In this document: piece by piece, positions 46,182 through 58,312 of the stretch
Layout: every line of letters begins with the position of its first letter
How positions within the stretch are numbered: the first letter of the stretch is position 1
NCBI GenBank assembly: GCA_026874595.1
Contig: CM049307.1
Location: 28,928,362 to 28,992,361, forward strand
DNA: 64,000 nucleotides
Reading direction: 5' to 3'
DNA from: Sipunculus nudus
Lineage: Eukaryota; Annelida; Sipuncula; Golfingiida; Sipunculidae
Translations under genes and position numbers: made by a program
The notes under the pieces: model-generated
What the model was told of the DNA's origin: nothing
Seen by the model: the letters and a program-made list of their open reading frames with translations, nothing else
Databases searched by the model: none

Positions 46182-49100
46182 CTGGGGAATAAATTGCAAC
46201 ATGTCAGCCATAATATCCATATATAGAAATATGAAATGATGGAGGAAACAGTCATTCACATAAGTTATTCGATAATAAAATGACAACAGAACTGAACTAG
46301 AGGCCCATGGGCCATGACGCTCAGCTGAATTCAAGGAAAATTGAACAATGGGTAACATAACATCCCATAGTGCTCAAAATCTTGCATTTTGCCAACAGAC
46401 CTTAGATATAGGTTACAGTGAATAAGATAAACATAAAAGTGAATCCTACAGCCCCATAGCTGAGAGGATATGGGTAACAGAGACAAGGAGATTTTTCATG
46501 GGCCTCCCTGGTTGTCAAGTAAGAAGATTCTAGGTCCAATGGTTACGATTTGTGACTTGTTAACAGATGACTGCTTCTTTAAAGGTCTCAATAATAGAGA
46601 AAACAAAATGCATAAAAATTGGAAAAAAATACATGTGGCACCACCAGTTTGCAGGAACTGATGAAACACTCCAGGATCAATATGTATGCAAAAAATTATG
46701 GTGATCACAATCAATGCATTAGTTATTTAGATACTGGAGTTACAGGATGCTTAAATTAGTCATTTTGCCAAAATGGATTTTAAATTACAATATCAAAAAC
46801 AGCTGGAGCTATCATCACAAAATTTTATGCAGATGTTGGTCGAATGACTCATATTTGAAATTGAGGTATTCGTGGTGCCACCTGCATTAACCTTTTTTGT
46901 ACGAGGGTCATCAGTCAGTACATTAACCCATAATTTCTCAAGAAAAGCGGGAACTAGCATCCCCAAATTTTATGCAAAACTCTGTCACATATCAAATGTT
47001 GTGGGATTGAGCTTTCTGTGGTGCCACCTGCATTAACTGACATTTTATGGGGAAAAAACTAAAAAAAACTTTTAAAATCATCATCTCTGAATTCATTCAG
47101 CCAAATTGTTTAATGTTTCACAGAAAAATCCCAGAGACCAGCTCTCTCAAGTTTGTTCAAATGGTTTGGGTTTGATGAAATTTGTCTGAGTTACAAGAAT
47201 TTGATTTTTAGTCATTTGGTCAAGTAAGCATACTTACATAAAAATCTCAGAAACTATGGGAGCTAGCATCATCAAGTTTTGTGCAAATGTTGTTCACCTG
47301 ACTCCTATTTCAATTTGCAGTTTTTGTTGCGCCACGCACATAAACCTGTTTTTTTAGGGACAAAAACCTCATTATTTTTGCCTCTTTCAACTTAAAAATG
47401 TTTTATGATGAAACTGTTAAGCTGAATTGTTTAATTTTTCACACAAATTTTCCTAGGTTAGGGTTCTTTCAAGTGTATAAGAATAGATTCTGTTCATTGA
47501 ATTTTGATAGAGTCATAGATAGCTGAAGTTGGTCATGTGGCCATTAGTAAGCCTATTTCAAACTGAGGGCTGCAACAGTCTTCTTCTGGAAAACTTCTTT
47601 GACATAGCCCAAAAATGAATCTTAGGAGGCCTTTGTTCAAGTTTACTGAAATAATTTTTAACGGAATTATTGGACCTTTAACAATGAAAGGACCGCATTT
47701 TTTATAATTCTAAACTGTTTGATTAAATAAGCTTATGAATATGTTAGAGTGAAAAAAAGAATTGTAGCCAAAGTCTATCAGCATGTGTAAACAGATTTAC
47801 TAACAGGGCTAGATTGTGTCTGTATCTATAAATAGCTTGGCAGACTGCCAAGTATTTCAGATTTGGCAACAATCCAAAGGTCAGTCTGGATTTATTTATT
47901 GCCTTGGCAGACAGCCAACCGTTTAAGAGAATGCAACACGTCAAGGGTTCACTCAGTGCACCCAACTACAGGTCAAAAGTTCACTTAGTAAAGTAAGGTG
48001 AGGGGGCAACTGCTTTCTCACCTTAACCTGGTTAGCCCAGTGCAGCTGCATTGTTCATGTACATATTACATGTCTCTGAAAAGTAATGGTCCAGCATTGA
48101 AGCATTATACCTGGTGTGTATGCCACTGCACAGGTTCGCATTAGACCTGTAGGCCTTGATGGCATTACGAGCCCCATATCTCAGAGGATATGGGTAACAC
48201 AGTCCTAATTTCTTGTTTCCAAGTAGATTTTTCATGGACCTCTCTGGATGTCGGGTAAGAAGATTGGAGGTCCAATGGTTATGATTTGTGCCCTGTTAGC
48301 GAATGACAACTTCTTTGAAGGTCTCAAAAACAGAGAAAAAATGCATAAAAATTGGGAAAAAATACAGGTGGTGCCACAAGTTTGCAGGAACTGATGAAAC
48401 ACTCCAGGATCAATATGCATGCAAAAAAATCACATGTGGTGATCAATGCATTAGTTACTTAACCTAGTAAGAAACGGCAATTATAACATTGTTTCACAGC
48501 ACAAAATGTTATCCGATACAGCCCACTCTAGCACTGTACAAATTTTACATGACAATGACTTTATATGTAATGATTCTAATGTTATTCCTTAAATATAAGC
48601 ATTGTATTAAAGCTGTTTCATTTATTTTTATGTTTATAAAACATGTTAGTACTACGGGGACGTTGGTTGTAGTCTTTCACCACAGGGAATGATACTTCAA
48701 TTCCATAAGTATCAGGTGGTTGGGATGCCTCTGAAGTCTGGGTGCAACTTATATAATGGACTTTTCCTGAAACAAAACTTTAACGGCTATTCCCGAGGGG
48801 TATCCTAAAAACTTGTAATAAGGATTTGACTTCTACGACTTTTACAATATACTGAAGCCAGGACATGGCTCTCTTCATTGTCTTTGACATGGTTTCAAAA
48901 CTAACTTTTATTTACTGAAGCCAGGACATGGCTCTCATAGTCTGTGACATGGTCTGAATACTTACTTGTATTATACTGAAGCCAGGACATGGCTCTCTGC
49001 ATCATCTGAGACATGGTCTCAATACTTACTAGTATTATTTTGAAGCCAGAACATGGTCCTCTGCATGGTCCGTGACATGGTCTCAATACTTACTTGTATT

Positions 49101-52100
49101 ATACTGAAGCCAAGACATGGCTCTCTGCATCGTCTGTGACATGGTCTCAAACTCTGGTACTGTGAACATTCCACCCTGTGTCAGCTGTACTGGGCAGAAT
49201 GTTTTATATGTAAGAATCGGAGCTGGTGCAGCTGGAGCTCCCCCTGGTGATGTGGTGAAACAAACACGCAAGATCCTAACAAAATATGTCCTCATTTCCC
49301 CATGTTCCCGAAACAATGATCGTTGTGAGTCCAAGCAGCCTCCACCTACAAAACATGCCATAATTAGTTTAAAACTACAGTCTAACTGGCACTGGAAAGA
49401 GTTCCACAGGTCTAAGCTGGACCTAGGCAACATTAAATAATGTAATTTCAAAATGACTTTTCAGTTTTTTTAAAGCAAGGGTTATCATGCGCAGGTTAAT
49501 GTTACAGAACTGAATGGGAACACCCCATTTAGACAACAAAAGTAACAATTCTCTCATATCTAGATCTTTAAGATATCTGTAAATTAAAAAGAAAATAAGC
49601 TTCAATGCAGTTACTATATATAGCGGACACCTCTAAAAAGTGGACAGCTCTGCCAAATCTAAGGAGTGGCCATATTATAGAGGTAACACTGTATGTTACA
49701 ATCTGTAAACTTACTCCATGTTCCTTTAAGTTTATAGTCAATGGACTGTATATTGGTGACATTTATGGATGGGTTTTGCTGAATCCACTGTCTTGCCTTG
49801 TCCACCAATGTATGGAAGGGTGCAAACTCTGGATGAGACAATATACCTCCCTCTCTCAGCTGATCAGGTAAGAAATCAGCAGCACCTTCAAAAGAAAACA
49901 TAATATCTCTGAATGAAACATTAATACCCCATTCTGTTAGCCGATCAGGTATGATATCAGAAGCACCTTCAATAGAAAACATAACTCTGAATGAAACATT
50001 AGTACCTCATTCTGTTAGCCTATCAGGTATGAAACCAGGAGCACTTTCAATAGAAAACATATCTCTGAATGAAACATTAATACCTCATTTTGTTAGTCGA
50101 TCAGGTATGAAATCAAGAGCACCTTCAATAGAAAGTGTATCTCTGAATGAAACATTAGTACCTCATTCTGTTAGCCTATCAGGTATGAAACCAGGAGCAC
50201 TTTCAATAGAAAACATCTCTGAATGAAACATTAATACCTCATTTTGTTAGTGGATCAGGTATGAAATCAAGAGCACCTTCAATAGAAAGTGTATCTCTGA
50301 ATGAAACATTAATACCCCATTCTGTTAGCTGATCAGGTATAATATCAGTAGCACCTTCAATAGAAAACATAGAGAACATTAATACCCCATTCTGTTAGTC
50401 GATCAGGTAAGAAATTAGCAGCACCTTCAAAAGAAAACATAATATCTCTGAATGAAACATTAATACCCCATTCTGTTAGTTGATTAAGTATGAAATCAAG
50501 GGCACCTTCAAAAGAAAAAATATATATGAATGAAACATTATTACCCCATCGTGTTGGCCAATAAGGTATGAAATCAGGAGCACCTTCAAAAGAAAACATC
50601 TTTGAATGAAACATTAATACCCAATTCTGTTAGCCGATCAGGTATGAAATCAAGAGCACCTTCACTAGAAAACATATCAGGTATGAAATCAGGAGCACCT
50701 TCAAAAGAAAACATATCTCTGAATGAAACATTAATACCCCATTCTGTTAGCCGATCAGGTATGAAATCAAGAGCACCTTCACTAGAAAACATATCTGTAA
50801 ATGACACATGATTACCCCATCGTGTTGGCCGATAAGGTATGAAATCAGGAGCACCTTCAAAAGAAAACATATCTTTGAATGAAACATTAATACCCCATTC
50901 TGTTGGCTGATCAGGTATGAAATCAGGAGCACTTTCAATAGAAAACATATCTCTCAATGAAACATTAATACCTCATTCTGTTAGCTGATCAGGTATGAAA
51001 TCAGGAGCACCTTCAAAAGAAAACATATCTCTGAATGAAACATTAATTAATACCTCATTCTGTTAGCTGATCAGGTATGAAATCAGGAGCACCTTCACTA
51101 GAAAGCATATCTCTGAATGAAACATTAATACCTCATTCTGTTAGCCAATCAGGTATGAAATCAGGAGCACCTTTAAAAGAAAACATATCTCTGAATGAAA
51201 CATTAATTAATACCTCATTATGTTAGCTGATCAGGTATGAAATCAGGAGCACCTTCAAAAGAAAACATATCTCTGAATAAAACATTAATTAATACCTCAT
51301 TCTGTTAGCCAATCAGGTATGAAATCAGGAGCACCTTCAAAAGAAAACATATCTCTGAATGAAACATTAATTAATACCTCATTCTGTTAGCCAATCAGGT
51401 ATGAAATCAGGAGCACCTTCAAAAGAAAACATATCTCTGAATAAAACATTAATTAATACCTCATTCTGTTAGCCAATCAGGTATGAAATCAGGAGCACCT
51501 TTAAAAGAAAACATATCTCTGAATAAAACATTAATTAATACCTCATTCTGTTAGCCAATCAGGTATGAAATCAGGAGCACCTTCATAAGAAAACATATCT
51601 CTGAATGAAACATTAATTAATACCTCATTCTGTTAGCCAATCAGGTATGAAATCAGGAGCACCTTCAAAAGAAAACATATCTCTGAATAAAACATTAATT
51701 AATACCTCATTCTGTTAGCCAATCAGGTATGAAATCAGGAGCACCTTCAAAAGAAAACATATCTCTGAATAAAACATTAATTAATACCTCATTCTGTTAG
51801 CCAATCAGGTATGAAATCAGGAGCACCTTCAAAAGAAAACATATCTCGGAATGAAACATTAATTAATACCTCATTCTGTTAGGTGATCAGGTATGAAATC
51901 AGGAGCACCTTCACTAGAAAGCATATCTCTGAATGAAACATTAATTAATACCTCATTATGTTAGCTGATCAGATATGCCAGGAGCACCTTTAAAAGAAAA
52001 CATATCTCAGAATGAAACATTAATTAATACCTCATTCTGTTAGCCAATCAGGTATGAAATCAGGAGCACCTTTAAAAGAAAACATATCTCTGAATGAAAC

Positions 52101-55100
52101 ATTAATTAATACCTCATTATGTTAGCTGATCAGATATGCCAGGAGCACCTTTAAAAGAAAACATATCTCGGAATGAAACATTAATTAATACCTCATTCTG
52201 TTAGCCAATCAGGTATGAAATCAGGAGCACCTTCACTAGAAAGCATATCTCTGAATGAAACATTAATTAATACCTCATTATGTTAGCTGATCAGATATGC
52301 CAGGAGCACCTTTAAAAGAAAACATATCTCAGAATGAAACATTAATTAATACCTCATTAAGTTAGCTGATCAGGTATGAAATCAGGAGCACCTTTAAAAG
52401 AAAACATATCTCTGAATGAAACATTAATTAATACCTCATTATGTTAGCTGATCAGATATGCCAGGAGCACCTTTAAAAGAAAACATATCTCGGAATGAAA
52501 CATTAATTAATACCTCATTCTGTTAGCCAATCAGGTATGAAATCAGGAGCACCTTTAAAAGAAAACATATCTCTAAATGAAACATTAATTAATACCTCAT
52601 TATGTTAGCTGATCAGATATGCCAGGAGCACCTTTAAAAGAAAACATATCTCTGAATGAAACATTAATACCTCATTCTGTTAGCCGATCAGGTATGAAAT
52701 CAGGAGCACCTTTAAAAGAAAACATATCTCTGAATGAAACATTAATTAATACCTCATTATGTTAGCTGATCAGGTATGAAATCAGGAGCACCTTCACTAG
52801 AAAGCATATCTCGGAATGAAACATTAATTAATACCTCATTCTGTAAGCCGATCAGGTATGAAATCAGGAGCACCTTTAAAAGAAAACATATCTCTGAATG
52901 AAACATTAATTAATACCTCATTCTGTTAGCTGATCAGATATGCCAGGAGCACTTTCAATAGAAAACATATCTCTGAATGAAACATCAATTAATACCTCAT
53001 TTTGTTACCTGATCAGGTATGAAATCAAGAGCACCTTCAAAAGAAAACATATATATGAATGAAACATTATTACCCCATCGTGTTGGCCAATAAGGTATGA
53101 AATCAGGAGCACCTTCAAAAGAAAACATCTTTGAATGAAACATTAATACCCCATTCTGTTAGCCGATCAGGTATGAAATCAAGAGCACCTTCACTAGAAA
53201 ACATATCTCTGAATGAAACATTAATACCTCATTCTGTTAGCCGATCAGGTAAGAAATCAGGAGCACCTACAAAAGAAAACATATCTCTGAATGAAACATT
53301 AATACCCCATTCTGTTAGTCAATCAGGTATGAAATCAAAGGCACATTCATTAGAAAGCATATCTCTGAATGAAACATTAATACCTCATTCTGTTGGCTGA
53401 TCAGGTATGAAATCAGGAGCACTTTCAATAGAAAACATATCTCTGAATGAAACATTAATTAATACCTCATTCTGTTAGCCAATCAGGTATGAAATCAGGA
53501 GCACCTTCAAAAGAAAACATATCTCTGAATGAAACATTAATACCCCATTCTGTTAGCCGATCAGGTATGAAATCAAGAGCACCTTCACTAGAAAACATAT
53601 CTGTAAATGAAACATGATTACCCCATCGTGTTGGCCGATAAGGTATGAAATCAGGAGCACCTTCAAAAGAAAACATATCTTTGAATGAAACATTAATACC
53701 CCATTCTGTTGGCTGATCAGGTATGAAATCAGGAGCACTTTCAATAGAAAACATATCTCTCAATGAAACATTAATACCTCATTCTGTTAACCGATCAGGT
53801 ATGAAATCAGGAGCACCTTCAAAAGAAAACATATCTCTGAATAAAACATTAATTAATACCTCATTCTGTTAGCTGATCAGGTATGAAATCAGGAGCACCT
53901 TCACTAGAAAGCATATCTCTGAATGAAACATTAATACCTCATTCTGTTGGCTGATCAGGTATGAAATCAGGAGCACTTTCAATAGAAAACATATCTCTCA
54001 ATGAAACATTAATACCTCATTCTGTTAACCGATCAGGTATGAAATCAGGAGCACCTTCAAAAGAAAACATATCTCTGAATAAAACATTAATTAATACCTC
54101 ATTCTGTTAGCTGATCAGGTATGAAATCAGGAGCACCTTCACTAGAAAGCATATCTCTGAATGAAACATTTATACCCCATTCTGTTGGCTGATCAGGTAT
54201 GAAATCAGGAGCACTTTCAATAGAAAACATATCTCTCAATGAAACATTAATACCTCATTCTGTTAACCGATCAGGTATGAAATCAGGAGCACCTTCAAAA
54301 GAAAACATATCTCTGAATAAAACATTAATTAATACCTCATTCTGTTAGCTGATCAGGTATGAAATCAGGAGCACCTTCACTAGAAAGCATATCTCTGAAT
54401 GAAACATTAATACCTCATTCTGTTAGCCAATCAGGTATGAAATCAGGAGCACCTTCAAAAGAAAACATATCTCTGAATGAAACATTAATTAATACCTCAT
54501 TCTGTTAGCTGATCAGGTATGAAATCAGGAGCACCTTCACTAGAAAGCATATCTCTGAATGAAACATTAATACCTCATTCTGTTAGCCAATCAGGTATGA
54601 AATCAGGAGCACCTTCAAAAGAAAACATATCTCTGAATGAAACATTAATTAATACCTCATTATGTTAGCTGATCAGGTATGAAATCAGGAGCACCTTCAC
54701 TAGAAAGCATGTCTCTGAATGAAACATTAATACCTCATTCTGTTAGCCAATCAGGTATGAAATCAGGAGCACCTTTAAAAGAAAACATATCTCTGAATGA
54801 AACATTAATTAATACCTCATTCTGTTAGCTGATCAGATATGCCAGGAGCACCTTTAAAAGAAAACATATCTCTGAATGAAACATTAATTAATACCTCATT
54901 CTGTTAGCTGATCAGGTATGAAATCAGGAGCACCTTCACTAGAAAGCATATCTCTGAATGAAACATTAATTAATACCTCATTCTGTTAGCCAATCAGGTA
55001 TGAAATCAGGAGCACCTTCAAAAGAAAACATATCTCTGAATGAAACATTAATTAATACCTCATTCTGTTAGCTGATCAGGTATGAAATCAGGAGCACCTT

Positions 55101-56988
55101 CACTAGAATGCATATCTCTGAATGAAACATTAATACCTCATTCTGTTAGCCAATCAGGTATGAAATCAGGAGCACCTTTAAAAGAAAACATATCTCGGAA
55201 TGAAACATTAATGAATACCTCATTCTGTAAGCCGATCAGGTATGAAATCAGGAGCACCTTCAAAAGAAAACATATCTCTGAATGAAACATTAATTAATAC
55301 CTCATTATGTTAGCTGATCAGATATGCCAGGAGCACCTTTAAAAGAAAACATATCTCGGAATGAAACATTAATTTATACCTCATTCTGTTAGCCGATCAG
55401 GTATGAAATCAGGAGCACCTTTAAAAGAAAACATATCTCTGAATGAAACATTAATTAATACCTCATTCTGTTAGCTGATCAGATATGCCAGGAGCACCTT
55501 TAAAAGAAAACATATCTCTGAATGAAACATCAATTAATACCTCATTTTGTTACCTGATCAGGTATGAAATCAAGAGCACCTTCAATAGAAAGCATATCTC
55601 TGAATGAAACATTAATACCTCATTCTGTTAGCCGATCAGGTATGAAATCAGGAGCACCTTCAAAACAAGTTCACATAAACCATAGAGAGCAACTTTCCCA
55701 TCACTCCCATCAGCTGAGTAATCAGTTAAAATAAATCTAATACCTGTCCTTATATCACATGCATATACAAGCCCACTTTGACACACCTCAAATGGTTAAA
55801 ACAAGATGTGGTCAGACAATGGTCCATTAGAGGGCCCTGCATTTCTGGTAGTACTGGACTAGTTTACATACAGGTAAAAAGTTTAGTTTATAGTTCAAAA
55901 ATATGACAAACAGAAACAGGTTTTTATCAATATGCATGAGAGAACAAAAATTCTACGGGTTCAAATCATATTAAAGAAGATATGGTTGAAATAATGTGTG
56001 CAATACGAAATCATCTTTTGTTCTCTGGCAGCCATATTGGATATTTGGCGGGTGTGTATTGTGATGGGGATTGAGCCCTTGAAGGTACCAATCATCCCTG
56101 TGAATATTTAAAAGATCTGGTGTGTTCTTGTTGATATAATGCACGCGAAAATCACAGATTGTGCTCTGACAGCCATATTGAAATTCTAACAGGTCTGTAA
56201 TTCATTAGGTCTGGAGCCCTCATGGGTCCCAATGATCCCTGTGAATTTGAGAAGGATCAAAGTTTTTCTTTTTGAGATATCATGCACGAAAGAAAATCAC
56301 AGATTGTGCTCTGGTGGCCATTTTGGAATTCACATAGACCTGTATTTTGGTAGGGATGGAGTCCTTACAGGTACCAAGCATCCCTGTGAATATGAGAACG
56401 ACCAAGCTTTTTCTTTTTGAGATATCATATGCAAAAGAAAATCATGGACTGTGCTCTGGTGGCCGTATTAGAATTTCTACAGACCTGTAATTTGATATGT
56501 CTGCAGCCCTTATAAGTACCAATCATCCCTGTGAATTTGAGAAAGATCAAGCATGTTCTTGTTGTGACATCGAAAATCACTGATTGTGCTCTGGTGGCCA
56601 TACCCCAAGTCTGGTAGGTCTGTTATTCAATAGGTCTGGAGGGCTGACAGGTAAAAAATCATCCCTGTGAATTTGAGAAAGATTAAGCATGTTCTTGTTG
56701 AGACAAGGTGCGCAAAAGGAAGTGTCACTGATGGACGGAGGGACACAGTGATCACTATAGGGTACCGCTACCCTAATTAAAACAGCATATGAATATATTG
56801 TGAAATAACAAAAGTCACCTTACCTATGTCCTGATAAGCAGGCGGCCCTGCCACATAGAATAGTCTGATTACATAGAGATAGTAGGTGTTGTGGTCCCCG
56901 TGCTCTGTCCAGTAACACTTGTCCGGGTCAACCTCATTACCCCAGCTCTTAAACTTCATCTCCTGGGTTTCTATATTTGTTATGAATC
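45955..56988 (-). CDS. Gene B: paralogue of gene A, 3' four exons, 5' part not found
   Basis: Minus-strand exons 56988-56824, 49885-49715, 49345-49094 and 46181-45955 correspond one to one to gene A exons 4-7. All junctions are GT-AG and phase 1 as in gene A. They give 270 residues plus stop. The segment covers the end of repeat 2, repeat 3 and repeat 4, and repeat 4 keeps the GGMF-x-x-P-E-F core lost in gene A. The C-terminus is proline-rich and ends CCRIL, again Caa[L]. I found no counterparts of exons 1-3 between 57000 and 64000, so they lie outside the window or are lost. No frameshift or internal stop is seen, so the gene is probably functional. Confidence 0.82.
46293..48460. repeat. Repeat mosaic in the last intron of gene B
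   Basis: Fragments in order: repeat A (46293-46740, opening with catgacgctcagctga), repeat C (46760-47700), repeat B (47760-48165, with ttggcagactgcca and gacctgtaggccttg), then a further repeat A piece (48180-48460). None is coding. Confidence 0.55.
48461..48844. other. Gene B intron, no feature recognised
   Basis: Unique-looking AT-rich intron sequence up to the exon-6-donor tandem copies. Confidence 0.4.
48845..49150 (-). repeat. Tandem copies of the gene B exon 6 end and donor
   Basis: Five copies of a 61-65-bp unit begin near 48851, 48914, 48975, 49038 and 49103 (plus-strand motif actgaagcca). The last is the true exon end. Each copy covers roughly the last 50 coding bases (MQRAMSWLQYNT) plus the donor region. 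Some copies keep GTAAGT and others are mutated. Confidence 0.85.
49094..49345 (-). CDS. Gene B exon equivalent to A exon 6
   Basis: The acceptor is ttttgtag|gt and the donor atacaa|gtaagt. It encodes the strand half of repeat 3 (YFVRILRVCFT), a Pro/Ala linker (GGAPAAPAPILTYKTF) and the repeat 4 core TQGGMFTVPEFETM with helix MQRAMSWLQYNT. Its 3' end and donor are tandemly copied just downstream in the intron (48845-49093). Confidence 0.84.
49715..49885 (-). CDS. Gene B exon equivalent to A exon 5
   Basis: The acceptor cttttgaag|gt completes a Gly codon. It encodes GAADFLPDQLREGGILSHPE, a helix with LVDKARQWIQQNPS and NVTNIQSIDYKLKGTW. The donor is atgga|gtaagt. The acceptor and first ~40 bases are the founder of the large 78/82-bp array upstream. 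The nearest array unit could act as an alternative acceptor at 49966, adding 27 codons in frame. Confidence 0.83.
49860..55665 (-). repeat. Large 78/82-bp satellite array copying the gene B exon 5 acceptor
   Basis: Roughly 70 units fill most of the 6.9-kb intron between 56823 and 49886. On the minus strand each unit is a pyrimidine-rich acceptor (ttttcttttgaag) followed by ~40 bp like the exon start (gtgctcctgatttcatacct). The 82-bp form has an extra TTAA making taattaat and stops; the 78-bp form is 26 open codons. Variants (cttcaaaag, ctttaaaag, cttcactag, and agatatgcc with a deletion) alternate in higher-order patterns. Confidence 0.93.
56020..56750 (-). repeat. Five-copy 134-145-bp tandem repeat in gene B intron
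   Basis: The motif gattgtgctctgg recurs at about 145, 145 and 134 bp, with catccctgtgaatttgagaa in each unit. It lies between the acceptor array and the exon at 56824 but does not contain the exon's donor. Confidence 0.75.
56824..56988 (-). CDS. Gene B exon equivalent to A exon 4
   Basis: The acceptor is ttcacag|ga and the donor gacatag|gtaagg on the minus strand. It encodes FITNIETQEMKFKSWGNEVD, a DPDKCYWTEHGDHNTYY segment, then YVIRLFYVAGPPAYQDI. It is two residues longer than its gene A counterpart. The incoming phase shows that an upstream exon must exist. Confidence 0.85.
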
Positions 56989-57025
56989 CTGTGAACAAAA
57001 ACAAAACAATGTCAATGAAGTACAA

Positions 57026-58312
57026 TAAGAGTCTACTTCACAGCTGTCATGACTATAAACATCCATACACATGATAAATTGCCAGTATCATGTGGAATTC
57101 AAAGATCATTAACAATTTCTCTGTCAATTATGCCAGACAATTGTTTACTTTTGTTTATTGTGATAAGGTTAATATTACTATTATATCATGATAGTGTGTC
57201 AAATATTTTAAACAGCACAAAGAGATAAAAAGCAAATGTTTAGTCAAAATGACATTTCCATGCATGGCAACCAGATTTCTATAATAAGGTTTTAGGTCTG
57301 TAATCTGATGTCAAACACAAAGCAGTCTCCGCTGACTTTACTCTATTTTCCCTCATATGTCAGGCCCGTCATCCTGATCAGCTTTTCTTAGCTGCCTCAG
57401 GAGGACATAACCCAGAGGTCAAGTGTTTCAGTGTGGAGAAGAGTCTAAACAGAATGTGAACCCATGTACTTGGGTATAGATTTATGAAACAAGGCAGGGG
57501 TAACTGAAAAATGGTATTGTAATTGAATGTAATTAATAACATGATTTCATGTAAATGAAAGTAATTTGTAATTTGACATATTTTAAATAACAAGTAATTG
57601 TAATTGTTACTAGAATGTGGACAGTCTACAAGTGACTACATGTATCCCCCAAAAAATCACAGAGGTATGGGCAAAATAAGGCACTGAATGTTCCTGACAT
57701 GACATGACTCCAATTTTGTACCATCAGTAATGCCAACTTAACTCCTCATATTTGTGCATTTTTTACTAAAAACTAATTTTTACTTGACCTCTGATCAGTT
57801 AACCTCAAAATCTACAGATTTCCTCACTTTGGGCAAGTAAGCCATGTGTGAAAGATGGAAGGTTTGGGATGAAAAGTTTGATTTACAGTGCATCCACAAT
57901 CTTTATAAAGTTGTGGCTCCTGTGACCTTCAACTTTGATCTCTGGACCCTGAAAATCAAAATGAATTTACTTAAGTGGTGGGTCATTAATAAATCAAGTT
58001 TGAAGCCAATCTGTTAATCACAAGCAGAATTATCATTCATAAACTAATTTGTGAATGGATAGGCCCTGTGACCTTAACCTTTTACCCTATGACCCAAAAA
58101 TCAAATAGAATCTTGCCCTATGGACAGGTCAGCAATATCTTGAAGATGGGAAGGTTTGTGAAGAAAGGTTTGGCTTGAAATGGTTCATCTAATGGTTTGG
58201 ATTTGTAAGTCCAACGGTTTTAAAATGTGCCCTGTTAACGGACGGACGGCCGGACAGACGGACAAAGGACCACAACTATAGCTCAGATGACTTATAGTCA
58301 GCAGAGCTAAAA
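57026..58312. repeat. Upstream of known gene B exons: unique DNA then a repeat A-type tail
   Basis: Position 57026-57614 has no recognised exon. From about 57700 there are phrases such as ctcctgtgaccttcaacttt. The tail acggacggacggccggacag, then actatagctcagatgactta, marks an element end near 58312. Confidence 0.45.
57615..57690 (-). mobile_element. Short 3'-end fragment of the Helitron-like family
   Basis: The plus strand reads gtctacaagtgactacatgt and then a degraded match to the wgattttggcgg end of copies 1-3. It is truncated internally. Confidence 0.45.

Noticed and set aside
49951-55285. Many ORFs of 60-120 codons on both strands with APDFIPDRLTE- or NETLIPHSVSRSGMKS-like repeats
   Set aside because: They are translations of the 78/82-bp acceptor array; only the unit next to the exon could be spliced in frame. 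Not independent genes.
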